Translations under genes and position numbers: made by a program
Notes under the pieces: generated by a model
Databases searched by the model: none
The model's input: only the letters and a program-made list of their open reading frames with translations
Told to the model about the DNA's origin: nothing
Origin: an uncultured Collinsella sp.
GTDB lineage: Bacteria; Actinomycetota; Coriobacteriia; Coriobacteriales; Coriobacteriaceae
NCBI GenBank assembly: GCA_900551015.1
Contig: URUI01000067.1
Span: 1-10,607 of the forward strand
Direction: 5' to 3'
DNA: 10,607 nucleotides
In this document: positions 1 through 7,181 of the stretch, one piece after another
Numbering within the stretch: the stretch's first letter is position 1
Layout of the letters: each line of letters begins with the position of its first letter

Positions 1-33
1 GTAAAGGGCGTGACGGTGGATCAGGTCGAGCAG

Positions 34-741
34 CTAAAGAAAATGGCACTGCGCACCCGCCAGGGCGATGCCCATCTTGCCCGACGAACGGTTACCAATG
101 AAGCGCACAGGGTCGATCGGTTCGTGCGTGGGGCCGGCGGTGATCACGATGTGCTTGCCCGCAAGGTCCTGGGGCGCGGGGTCGAGCAACTCGCAGATAG
201 CTTCGACAATGTCCTCGGGCTCACTCATGCGCCCCGTGTCCACGTCGCCGCAGGCAAGGTAGCCGCTGCCGGGCCCCACCACGTGAACGCCGCGCTCGCG
301 CAGCGTGGCCATATTGGCCTGCGTCGCCGGCGCCTTCCACATACCGTTGTTCATGGCCGGTGCGATCACAATGGGTCGCGGCGTGGCGAGCAGCGTTGTG
401 GAAATCAGGTCATCGGCAATACCGTTGGCCATCTTAGCGATGATATTGGCCGTCGCGGGCGCTACGACCACCAGATCGGGCTCCTGCGCCAGCGAAATGT
501 GGTGGATGGGGTCGGAGGGGTCGTCGAATAGGCCCACCGCGACCGGTTCATTGGTGAGCGCGCGGAAGGTAAGCGGCCCCACAAACTCCGTGGCATGCTC
601 GCTCATAACAACTTTGACGCGTGCGCCGCACTTTTGCAGCAGGCGCACGATATTGCACGACTTATAGGCGGCGATCCCGCCGGTAATGCCCAGCAGGATC
701 GTTTTTCCCTCAAGTTGCTTTGAATTGTTGGGCGCCGCCAT
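34..741 (-). CDS. coaBC: CoaBC: phosphopantothenoylcysteine decarboxylase / phosphopantothenate-cysteine ligase, truncated in the CoaB domain
   Basis: This is a bifunctional enzyme of coenzyme A synthesis. CoaB joins 4'-phosphopantothenate to cysteine using CTP, and CoaC decarboxylates the product with FMN. The CoaC flavoprotein domain (about residues 12-185) is complete. It has the N-terminal GITGGIAAYKS motif (18-28), the catalytic-type His in IHHISLA (H81), APATAN (94-99), PAMNNGMW (128-135) and the substrate-clamp LACG with C164 followed by GRM. The CoaB domain begins near residue 192 with ITAGPT and GNRSSGKMG, then the family sequence is lost after GIALA and a TAG at 34-36 ends the frame. 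The product is 235 aa against about 400 for the family. The ATG at 741 follows an AAGGAAG-type ribosome site and lies 3 bases after the zinc-ribbon gene's stop. The 3' loss looks like a sequence join, so the real gene is probably intact in the organism. Confidence 0.93.
   Translation of the reverse strand: MAAPNNSKQLEGKTILLGITGGIAAYKSCNIVRLLQKCGARVKVVMSEHATEFVGPLTFRALTNEPVAVGLFDDPSDPIHHISLAQEPDLVVVAPATANIIAKMANGIADDLISTTLLATPRPIVIAPAMNNGMWKAPATQANMATLRERGVHVVGPGSGYLACGDVDTGRMSEPEDIVEAICELLDPAPQDLAGKHIVITAGPTHEPIDPVRFIGNRSSGKMGIALAGAQCHFL
37..57. other. Probable chimeric junction inside coaBC
   Basis: To the right of this zone the minus strand encodes well-conserved CoaBC sequence up to GIALA. 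To the left it encodes AGAQCHFL and a stop, and the other two minus frames do not resume a CoaB-like sequence. The plus strand from base 1 is open through this zone and its first 20 codons (VKGVTVDQVEQLKKMALRT included) look like plausible coding sequence, so bases 1 to about 50 may come from a different, unidentified locus. The exact breakpoint cannot be fixed without the intact gene for comparison. Confidence 0.55.
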
Positions 742-744
742 CGT

Positions 745-1464
745 TTACGCTTCCTTGCTGGGAAGCACCAGCAGGCGGTGGCAGTACGGGCAGTGCGTAA
801 TTGACCTACCGTCGTGGCTGAGGTCGCTCATGGACGAAGCCTGCAGCGCGGTGTGGCAGACCGTGGGGATGTTGCCCTGGATGGTCTCGACGGCCAGGCC
901 GCGGAACTGCTTGAGCAGGCGCTCGTAGTCGGCGAGCACATCGGTGGGCAGCGTAGCGGCAAGGGCGATGCGCTCCTTGGTGGCGGCGTCAATCTGAGCC
1001 TGGAGGTCGGCAGCCTTGGCACGGGTGGCCTTGGTATCGGCTTTCACGCCTTCCTCGAACTTGGCGATGATGGCCTGCGCGCGAGTCTCGCGGTCGAGCG
1101 CCTCCTTATGGGCGGCAACGACATCCTTGCGGGTGTGCTCGATCTTGTCCAGACGCTTTGCCAGGGTGGCGAGCTCGTTCTCCAGGTCCTGCACCTCGCG
1201 GTAATCAGAACCGTCGACGTGACGCTTCTTGGCAGCCTCGATGGCGCTATTGGTCTGAATCTCGGTGGTGTTGAGATCGTCGAGCTCAATGTCCAGATCC
1301 TTGCGCTGGGCGTAGAGCTTGGTCATCTCGGACTTAAGCTTCACATAGGTCTTGCGCTTGGAAGCGAGCTCCTTGAGCTCCGGCATATTGGCAAGTTCGC
1401 TCTTGTTGCGCGCGAGCTCCAAATCGATCTGTTGCAGCTTGAGTAGCGTAGCGCCGGCGCTCAT
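745..1464 (-). CDS. Coiled-coil protein with C-terminal C4-type zinc ribbon (COG1579 family)
   Basis: The 239-aa protein has a long helical, charged N-terminal part (about residues 5-175) rich in Glu, Lys, Ala and Leu with coiled-coil character. A C-terminal zinc-ribbon-like tail contains VCHTAL (C203, H204) and HCPYCHRLL (C225, C228, H229). The family is widespread and its molecular role is unsettled; nucleic-acid binding is often suggested. The usual first CxxC knuckle is incomplete here, because Pro sits where the first Cys is expected, although nearby His residues could complete a metal site. I chose the ATG at 1464 over the in-frame ATG at 1500. An AAGGAGA ribosome site lies 6 bases upstream of 1464, and this start overlaps the nif3-type stop in an ATGA arrangement, which suggests translational coupling. 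Pairing with a Nif3 gene is a recurrent arrangement in bacteria. Confidence 0.85.
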   Translation of the reverse strand: MSAGATLLKLQQIDLELARNKSELANMPELKELASKRKTYVKLKSEMTKLYAQRKDLDIELDDLNTTEIQTNSAIEAAKKRHVDGSDYREVQDLENELATLAKRLDKIEHTRKDVVAAHKEALDRETRAQAIIAKFEEGVKADTKATRAKAADLQAQIDAATKERIALAATLPTDVLADYERLLKQFRGLAVETIQGNIPTVCHTALQASSMSDLSHDGRSITHCPYCHRLLVLPSKEA

Positions 1465-2270
1465 AAGTTCTCTCCTTTTGTCACAGTCCACCATTGGCAA
1501 GGGTTCAGTATTTTAATCGCATGACGGGGGTCGACCCCGGCGTCAACTGCAGAGTTCATCAATATATCAACGAACGGCTCTTCGGAGCGGTCGTGCCCGA
1601 GAAGGATCACGCCCAGGCCACGTAAGGCAAGGTCCTGCACCACGTGGTAGCCGGCTTCTCCAGTCACAATTACATCTGCGCCTGCGGCGATGGCAAGCTC
1701 TCCAAAATCGCCGAGGGAGCCGCCCAGAATGGCGACGGTGCGGCACGGGCGCCCGCCATCGCCCCATACGCGCGGGTCGCTGCCATAGGCCGTGGCAGCA
1801 CGTATGGCAAGATCGCGCAGGTTGCAGACATCGTGGATGGTCGCGAGTGCGCCCAGACCAGTGAGCTCAGGCTCGTCCACATGCTCCAGCGAGCTCATGG
1901 GCTCTGCGCCCAGCAACTCGCTCAGGCGAACGCGCGCTTCGTGCGAGCGGTCCAGGTTGGTGTGAAGCGAGATGATGCTCACGCCGCAACGAGCGGCCTC
2001 GTACAGTGCAGCGCTGCACTGGGGACGCGTGGAATCGGCCGGGCAAAAGACCTCGGGCGCCTTGATATAGATGGGATGATGCGTCAGCAGCACGTTGGCG
2101 TCGGACTCCAGGGAGCGGTGCACGTTGGCCTCGGTCGCGTCGAGTGCGCAGGCAACACCGGTGATCTTGGCAGCGGGATCTCCCACAGATAGCCCAACAT
2201 GATCCCAGCCCTCGGCGTTCGCCTTGGGGTAGCGCGCCAGCAGCGCACGTTCAAGCTCGGAGACGATCAT
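1461..2270 (-). CDS. Nif3-family (YbgI/YqfO-like) dinuclear metal-centre protein
   Basis: The 269-aa protein is a complete short-form Nif3 member, without the roughly 100-residue PII-like insert found in YqfO-type proteins. Conserved motifs are WDHVGLSVGD (22-31), LTHHPIY with H64 and H65, HTNLD ending in D107, ILGGSLGDF (181-189), DVIVTGEAGYH (199-209) and GHDRSEEPF with H226 and E230. The two His, the Asp and the late His/Glu pair are the ligands of the family's di-metal site. Members form toroidal hexamers. They are often labelled GTP cyclohydrolase I type 2, but the physiological substrate is not established. The ATG at 2270 overlaps the cysteine desulfurase stop by 4 bases (ATGA), and its own stop overlaps the zinc-ribbon start in the same way. 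Translation of the three genes is therefore probably coupled. Confidence 0.93.
   Translation of the reverse strand: MIVSELERALLARYPKANAEGWDHVGLSVGDPAAKITGVACALDATEANVHRSLESDANVLLTHHPIYIKAPEVFCPADSTRPQCSAALYEAARCGVSIISLHTNLDRSHEARVRLSELLGAEPMSSLEHVDEPELTGLGALATIHDVCNLRDLAIRAATAYGSDPRVWGDGGRPCRTVAILGGSLGDFGELAIAAGADVIVTGEAGYHVVQDLALRGLGVILLGHDRSEEPFVDILMNSAVDAGVDPRHAIKILNPCQWWTVTKGENL
1471..1477 (-). promoter_or_regulatory. Ribosome binding site deciding the zinc-ribbon gene start
   Basis: The minus strand reads AAGGAGA with a 6-base spacer to the ATG at 1464. It lies inside the end of the Nif3-family gene. It supports the shorter start over the in-frame ATG at 1500, which would give a 12-residue unconserved extension and a 40-base overlap. 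Confidence 0.8.
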
Positions 2271-3445
2271 GCGGCACCTACGATCGAAAGCAGCGTCTGG
2301 GCGAACTCATCCAGGTCGGCAGGGTTCACGCGGTCATCAAACGAGATGCGCAGTGCGCCCAGCGCCTGCTCGCGACCAATGCCCATGGCGCTGAGCACGT
2401 GGCTCGGGTCCATGCTGCCGCTCGAGCAAGCCGATCCGGCCGAAACCTCAAAGCCGGCGGCATCGAGCTTGATGATGAGCTCTTCGGAGTCCATGCCGTC
2501 AACGTAGATTGAAACCATACCTGGCAGACGATCGGCCTGCGCGTAGTCGCCCATCGTGGCGTGAATGCGAGGATGGACCGTAAGCGTGGCGTAGAGCTTG
2601 TCGGACAAGGTCTGCAGTTCCGCGCGCTCCTGGGCCACGTGGGGCGCCAGCGTGCAGGCGGCAGCGGCAAAAGCCAGCTGCGTGCGCAGATCCTGCGTAC
2701 CGGCGCGACGGCCGGCTTCCTGTCCACCGCCAAAGATGCGCGGACGCAGCGGCGTGCGGCTCTTAAGGTAGAGCGCGCCGGATGCCACAGGGCCGCCGAT
2801 CTTGTGCGCGGCAACGGTCATGGCATCGACGCCCAGCTCGGTGACATCGAGCGGAATATGCAAGTAGCCCTGGATGGCATCGGTATGAAACAAGGCTCCG
2901 GCAGCATGTGCGGCAGCGGCCAGCTCGCGGATTGGCTGCACCACGCCGGTCTCGTTGTTGGCGACCATAATGCTCACGAGCGCCACGTCGTCGCCGAGCA
3001 GCTCGACAAGCGCGGCAGGCTCAATGTAGCCCGCGCGGCAGGGCTGCACCATGTCGACGGTAAAGCCGGCGGCACGCAGGAGCGGCAGGTTGTCCAAAAT
3101 CGAATCGTGCTCGATGGCCGAAACGATTACACGGTCGCGCTTGCGATCGCGCTGACGAGCGCCCTCGGCAAGACCGAGCAGCGCCAGCTGGTTGGCCTCG
3201 GTGCCGCCGTTGGTAAGGATGATCTCGGACGGGCGCACGCGTGCGCCAAAGCTACGGGCGATCTCGCGACGGGCGACTTCCAGGCGTGCGGCGGCCTTGC
3301 GGCCAAGCGAGTGCAGCGAGTTGGGGTTGACGCCGGCAAGCTCGCTGCCGTCATATTCGCGCTGCGCAAGGAGTGCCTCGGCGCGCAGGGGCGTCGAGGC
3401 GGCATAGTCAAGATTCACGGGTATGCGGTTTTGACCTGCGGTCAT
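2267..3445 (-). CDS. Cysteine desulfurase, NifS/IscS class (PLP-dependent)
   Basis: This enzyme takes sulfur from L-cysteine as a protein persulfide and releases alanine, supplying Fe-S cluster assembly or thiolation of tRNA and cofactors. The 392-aa protein is full length. It shows LDYAASTPLR near the N-terminus, NGGTEANQ (79-86), the PLP-stacking His in IEHDSI (H113), NNETGV (163-168), HTDAIQ (187-192), the PLP Schiff-base Lys in AAHKIGGP (K215), GGGQEAGRRAGTQ (239-251) and the catalytic Cys in GSACSSG (C340). The short SACSSG loop points to the NifS/IscS class rather than SufS. No IscU, IscR or thiI gene lies beside it, so its acceptor is not evident; IspH in the same gene run needs a 4Fe-4S cluster. 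The ATG at 3445 lies 6 bases after the rpe stop, with AGGAGG at 3457-3462 and a rather long 11-base spacer. Confidence 0.93.
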   Translation of the reverse strand: MTAGQNRIPVNLDYAASTPLRAEALLAQREYDGSELAGVNPNSLHSLGRKAAARLEVARREIARSFGARVRPSEIILTNGGTEANQLALLGLAEGARQRDRKRDRVIVSAIEHDSILDNLPLLRAAGFTVDMVQPCRAGYIEPAALVELLGDDVALVSIMVANNETGVVQPIRELAAAAHAAGALFHTDAIQGYLHIPLDVTELGVDAMTVAAHKIGGPVASGALYLKSRTPLRPRIFGGGQEAGRRAGTQDLRTQLAFAAAACTLAPHVAQERAELQTLSDKLYATLTVHPRIHATMGDYAQADRLPGMVSIYVDGMDSEELIIKLDAAGFEVSAGSACSSGSMDPSHVLSAMGIGREQALGALRISFDDRVNPADLDEFAQTLLSIVGAA

Positions 3446-3451
3446 AAGGGT

Positions 3452-4123
3452 TTATGCCTCCTGTGCGGCCTCGTTGCCCAGCTTCTGCAGCAGCGCAACC
3501 TCGGCAGCGGGATCTTCGGACTTAAATACGGCAGAACCGGCCACGAGCACGTTTGCGCCAGCCTTGACGACCTCGGCAATGTTCTTGGAAGAGATGCCGC
3601 CATCGGCCTCGATCAGAGGCGACACGCCGTGGCGTTCGCACATGGCCGTAAGCTCGTGCAGCTTAGGCAGCGTGCCCGGGATAAAGCTCTGGCCGCCAAA
3701 GCCAGGGTTCACGCTCATCAGCAGCACCATATCGACAACGTCGATGATGTTTTCGAGCACGCAGACGGGCGTGGCGGGGTTGAGCACCACACCGGCCTTA
3801 ACGCCGCGCTGCTGCAGATGCGTGAGCGTGCGGTGCAGGTGTGTGGAGGCCTCGTAGTGCACGGTGATCATATCGGCACCGGCGTCGGCGTACCAATCGA
3901 CCGTCTCGTCGGGGTTCGACACCATCAGGTGCGCGTCGACCGGTACATCGGTGGAGCGCTTGACGGCCTTGAGGATATCGACGCCAAAGGTCAGGTTGCC
4001 GGTAAAGTGACCGTCCATGACGTCGAAGTGCACGTAGTCGGCACCGGCAATCTTGTCGAGCTCGCCCTTGAGGTTGCCCATGTCGGCCGAAAGGACGGAA
4101 GGAGCGATTTTGATGGAACCCAT
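3452..4123 (-). CDS. rpe: Ribulose-phosphate 3-epimerase
   Basis: This cytosolic enzyme interconverts D-ribulose 5-phosphate and D-xylulose 5-phosphate in the pentose phosphate pathway. The 223-aa (beta/alpha)8 barrel has the usual length and all expected motifs. These are IAPSVLSAD (6-14), HFDVMDG with metal ligands H32 and D34, DAHLMV with H65, MSVNPGFGGQ (136-145) for phosphate and loop binding, and EADGGI with D174 as the second acid/base Asp, followed by VAGSAVF (194-200). The ATG at 4123 follows gpsA by 18 bases, the widest gene gap in the window, with an AAAGG ribosome site. I see no promoter or terminator in that gap. Its position between gpsA and the desulfurase gives no specific functional hint beyond co-transcription. 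Confidence 0.97.
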   Translation of the reverse strand: MGSIKIAPSVLSADMGNLKGELDKIAGADYVHFDVMDGHFTGNLTFGVDILKAVKRSTDVPVDAHLMVSNPDETVDWYADAGADMITVHYEASTHLHRTLTHLQQRGVKAGVVLNPATPVCVLENIIDVVDMVLLMSVNPGFGGQSFIPGTLPKLHELTAMCERHGVSPLIEADGGISSKNIAEVVKAGANVLVAGSAVFKSEDPAAEVALLQKLGNEAAQEA

Positions 4124-4141
4124 GGTAGATGCCTTTCTGCG

Positions 4142-5149
4142 CTAGTCGGCGAGTCCGTAGAACTCATGCGATGGGACGCGATCGGTAAGAATCTCGAGCG
4201 CCCTATCCAAAGTAACACCGTTGTAGAGCGTTTGCTCCACGGCAAAGGTGAGCGGAATGTCTACGCCCAGTGAACGGGCGAGCTCGCTCACGCTGCGGGC
4301 CGCGACGGCACCCTCGACCACCATATGCGTGCGGGCCTGGTACTCGTCGAGCGACACGCCGTGAGCAAACTCGTAGCCAAAGGTGCGGTTGCGCGAATGC
4401 TCCGAGGTGCAGGTGGCGATGAGGTCACCCATGCCGGCAAGTCCCATACAGGTCATGGCCTGGCCGCCGCGGGCATGCACCAGGCGACTGATCTCGGCCA
4501 AGCCGCGCGTCATGATAAGGGCGAGCGTATTGTCGCCCGCGCCCGAGCCGGCGGAGATGCCGCACACGATGGCGATGACGTTTTTCATGGCGCCGCAGAC
4601 CTCAACACCGGTCATGTCCTGCGACAGATAGATTCGGAAGGCCGTGGAAAGCAACAGCTCCTTAAAGGTCTTCCCCACCTGTATGTCTTCACTGGCGATG
4701 ACGGCGGCCGAAAGTCCGCCACGGCAGATCTCCTCGGCATGGTTGGGGCCCGAGAGTGCTGCCACGCGCGACTCGTTGCCGATTTCGCTGGCAATGACCT
4801 CGCTCATGAGCAGGCCGGACTCGGGCTCAATACCCTTGGTAAGACAGAGCGCCGGGGTGTCGGCGGCGATAAAGGGTGCCGCCTGGTGGCAGACGTCGCG
4901 CAGGTGCGTCGAAGGCACGGCAAAGATGATGACCTCGGCGCCGTCGAGCGCCTGGGCCAGGTCCGTCGTGGCGACAACGTTTTCCGGCAGCACGTAGTCC
5001 ACCAGATAGCGGGGGTTACGATGCTCGCCGTTAATGCCGGCGGCCGTCTGCTCGCTATGGGCCCACATGGTCACGCGCTCGGCGCGCGCGGCGGCAAGGC
5101 CGGCGACGGCGGTTCCCCAGGAGCCGGAGCCAATCAGCGCAACATTCAT
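4142..5149 (-). CDS. gpsA: Glycerol-3-phosphate dehydrogenase [NAD(P)+]
   Basis: GpsA reduces dihydroxyacetone phosphate to sn-glycerol 3-phosphate, the backbone for phospholipid synthesis. The 335-aa protein has the N-terminal Rossmann motif GSGSWGTA (7-14), the LTKGIE segment with K105, SGPNHAEEI (133-141), the catalytic Lys in GAMKNVIAI (K189), AGMGDLIATCTS (238-249) and SRNRTFG (252-258), which binds substrate phosphate. Length and motif order are typical of the family. The ATG at 5149 lies 9 bases after the plsY stop, and the AGGAG ribosome site touches the plsY TAG. Directly upstream is plsY, which uses the glycerol 3-phosphate made here, so enzyme and consumer are co-expressed. Confidence 0.97.
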   Translation of the reverse strand: MNVALIGSGSWGTAVAGLAAARAERVTMWAHSEQTAAGINGEHRNPRYLVDYVLPENVVATTDLAQALDGAEVIIFAVPSTHLRDVCHQAAPFIAADTPALCLTKGIEPESGLLMSEVIASEIGNESRVAALSGPNHAEEICRGGLSAAVIASEDIQVGKTFKELLLSTAFRIYLSQDMTGVEVCGAMKNVIAIVCGISAGSGAGDNTLALIMTRGLAEISRLVHARGGQAMTCMGLAGMGDLIATCTSEHSRNRTFGYEFAHGVSLDEYQARTHMVVEGAVAARSVSELARSLGVDIPLTFAVEQTLYNGVTLDRALEILTDRVPSHEFYGLAD

Positions 5150-5158
5150 GACTCTCTC

Positions 5159-5842
5159 CTACTTATCGTCGGGCTCGGTGACGCGCTTGGTAAACGAGAG
5201 TTTGGACTCCTTACCCGTCATGAGCTTTTTGATGTTCGCACGATGGGCCCACACCACGGTGATGCCGATCATCGCCATGCAAAACTTGAGGCCCAGGCTG
5301 CTGTACGGAAAGACCGCGCAGACGGCGATGGGAAGACCGATGGCGGCGGCAAGTGAGCCCACCGACACGTACTTGGTGATGGCGACGGCCACAATAAACA
5401 TGCCCAGCAGCGACAGACCAATGGGCCAGTACCAGGCAAGAATCACGCCCAGGCCCACAGCGATACCCTTACCGCCATGGAAGTTAAGGTAGGGCGAGAA
5501 GATGTGTCCCCACACGGCAGCCAGGCAGATGACGCCGAGCATCCAGTCGCCGGCGGCACCGGGAGCCATGATGCTCACAGGGAAGCCATAGCCCACGCTC
5601 GCGATGAGCGGACGCGCGATAAGGACGCAGATGGCGCCCTTCAGGCAGTCGAGCAGCAACGTGAGCGCTGCCACCTTGGGGCCGGCCACGCGCAGGGCGT
5701 TGGTGGTGCCGATGTTGCCGGAGCCCGCTTTGCGAATATCGGTGTGGTTGAACACGCGGCCCAGGATCAGGCCAAACGGAATCGCCCCGATAAAGAACGA
5801 GACCACGGCGCAGATGGCGGTCAGCAGAATCGGATTATGCAT
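5159..5842 (-). CDS. plsY: Glycerol-3-phosphate acyltransferase PlsY (acyl-phosphate dependent)
   Basis: PlsY is an integral membrane enzyme that moves the acyl group of acyl-phosphate (made by PlsX, not in this window) to position 1 of glycerol 3-phosphate. The 227-aa protein has several hydrophobic segments, including about 4-30, 55-80, 100-115, 130-157 and 160-197. It carries the three conserved cytosolic motifs: GSGNIGTTNALR (40-51), HGGKGIAVG (122-130) and AHRANIKKLMTGKES (199-213). I chose the ATG at 5842 over the in-frame ATG at 5890. The family begins just before the first membrane helix, and AAGGAG lies 7 bases upstream of 5842. The gene overlaps the last codons of der by 8 bases. 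Confidence 0.96.
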   Translation of the reverse strand: MHNPILLTAICAVVSFFIGAIPFGLILGRVFNHTDIRKAGSGNIGTTNALRVAGPKVAALTLLLDCLKGAICVLIARPLIASVGYGFPVSIMAPGAAGDWMLGVICLAAVWGHIFSPYLNFHGGKGIAVGLGVILAWYWPIGLSLLGMFIVAVAITKYVSVGSLAAAIGLPIAVCAVFPYSSLGLKFCMAMIGITVVWAHRANIKKLMTGKESKLSFTKRVTEPDDK

Positions 5843-7169
5843 CCTTTTGCTCCTTCTTCCTAAAGAAGAGTCGAATGGGCGTGCCGGCAAAATCGAAGGT
5901 CGAGCGCATGCGGTTCTCCACGTAGCGCTGGTAGGTGTCGTTGACCAGGTCGCTGTGGTTGACGAAGAACGTGAACGTCGGCGGGTTGACGCCCGTCTGG
6001 GTCACGTAGTGCATGCGCAGGCGGCGCTTGCCGTCCACCACGGTATGACCGAACTCGCGCAGGTCGGTGAGGAACGTGTTGAGGCGCGAGGTGCTGATCT
6101 TCTGCGAGCGCGTCTTTTCGGCGGCGTCGACCATTGCCCAGATCTTCTCCACGCTGCGGCCGGTCAGGGCCGAGATGCGCAGATACTGGGCCCAGGGAGC
6201 CATGACGCCCAGACGGCGGTCGACGGTCTCCATGCAGGCCTCGCGCTTGCGGTCGTCGTCGAGCAGGTCCCACTTGTTGAGCAGCACCACGACGGCGCAG
6301 CCGCGCTCGATGGCCAAGCCCATGACCTTCTGGTCCTGCTCGGTAACGCCCACGGAGGCGTCGACGACGAGCAGCGCCACGTCGGCGCGATCGATGGCGC
6401 GCAGGCCGCGGACCATCGAGTAGTACTCGATATTCTCGTACACGGTGCTCTTCTTGCGGATGCCCGCGGTGTCGACCATGCGGTAGTGCTTGCCGTTGCG
6501 CTCCACGACGGTGTCGATGGCGTCGCGCGTGGTGCCGGCAATGTTGGACACGATAGAGCGGTCGGCGCCCAGGATGCGGTTGAACAGCGAGGACTTACCG
6601 GCGTTGGGGCGGCCGATGATGGCCACGTTCAGCGCATCGGGGAACTCATCGGCGACCTCGTCCTCTTCCTCCGGAAGCAGGGCCACGATATCGTCGAGCA
6701 GGTCGCCCGTGCCGTGGCCATGCAGGGCCGAGAGGGGCGTGGGCTCACCGATGCCGAGCGAATAGAACTCCCAGATGCTGTCGTTCTCGCGTTCGGGGTT
6801 GTCGAGCTTGTTCACCAGCAGAAAGACCGGCTTGTCGCAGCGCTTGAGCATGCGAGCGACCGACTCGTCCTCCTCGGTGACGCCGGTGCGGCCGTCGACC
6901 ACAACCAGGATGACGGCGGCTTCCTCGGCGGCGGCGAGGGCCTGGTCGCGGATAGACGTGGCAAAGACGTCGTCGCTCTTGAGCGGCTCGATACCGCCCG
7001 TGTCGACGATGGTGAACTCGCGGCCGTTCCAATCGGCCGTGTGATACGAGCGGTCGCGAGTAACGCCGCGGGACTCATGGACGATGGCGTCCGAGGTCTG
7101 GGCCAGGCGGTTAACGAGCGTGGACTTGCCCACGTTGGGGCGTCCGACGACGGCGACGATAGGTTTCAT
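5835..7169 (-). CDS. der: Ribosome biogenesis GTPase Der (EngA)
   Basis: Der is an essential GTPase with two tandem G domains that acts in maturation of the 50S ribosomal subunit. The 444-aa protein has the normal length. GD1 has the P-loop GRPNVGKST (9-17), DTGGIE (56-61) and NKLD (120-123). GD2 has GRPNAGKSS (186-194), DTAGIRKK (233-240) and NKWD (298-301). The C-terminal KH-like domain (about 350-444) ends in the family signature FAGTPIRLFFRKK. The ATG at 7169 begins MKPIVAVVGRP exactly where the family does. An AAAGGAG site (7175-7181) lies 5 bases upstream and overlaps the TAA of the DUF512 gene. An upstream in-frame ATG at 7340 would add 57 unconserved residues read out of frame through DUF512, so I rejected it. 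Confidence 0.97.
   Translation of the reverse strand: MKPIVAVVGRPNVGKSTLVNRLAQTSDAIVHESRGVTRDRSYHTADWNGREFTIVDTGGIEPLKSDDVFATSIRDQALAAAEEAAVILVVVDGRTGVTEEDESVARMLKRCDKPVFLLVNKLDNPERENDSIWEFYSLGIGEPTPLSALHGHGTGDLLDDIVALLPEEEDEVADEFPDALNVAIIGRPNAGKSSLFNRILGADRSIVSNIAGTTRDAIDTVVERNGKHYRMVDTAGIRKKSTVYENIEYYSMVRGLRAIDRADVALLVVDASVGVTEQDQKVMGLAIERGCAVVVLLNKWDLLDDDRKREACMETVDRRLGVMAPWAQYLRISALTGRSVEKIWAMVDAAEKTRSQKISTSRLNTFLTDLREFGHTVVDGKRRLRMHYVTQTGVNPPTFTFFVNHSDLVNDTYQRYVENRMRSTFDFAGTPIRLFFRKKEQKDA
5850..5855 (-). promoter_or_regulatory. Ribosome binding site deciding the plsY start, inside the end of der
   Basis: The minus strand reads AAGGAG with a 7-base spacer to the ATG at 5842. It lies within the Lys-rich last codons of der. 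It supports the start at 5842 rather than 5890 and implies that plsY translation begins where der translation ends. Confidence 0.8.
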
Positions 7170-7174
7170 CTGCA

Positions 7175-7181
7175 CTCCTTT
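7175..7181 (-). promoter_or_regulatory. Ribosome binding site deciding the der start
   Basis: The minus strand reads AAAGGAG with a 5-base spacer to the ATG at 7169. It overlaps the stop codon of the preceding DUF512 gene, so termination there and initiation of der are likely linked. Confidence 0.8.

Noticed and set aside
4124..4141. Internal promoter or terminator between gpsA and rpe
   Set aside because: The gap is only 18 bases, holds the rpe ribosome site, and shows no hairpin with a T-run and no -10/-35 pair.
2561..4273. A 570-codon open frame on the plus strand
   Set aside because: It runs antisense across the desulfurase, rpe and the end of gpsA, whose motifs are unmistakable. Its protein has no recognisable motif and a composition typical of antisense reading in high-GC DNA.
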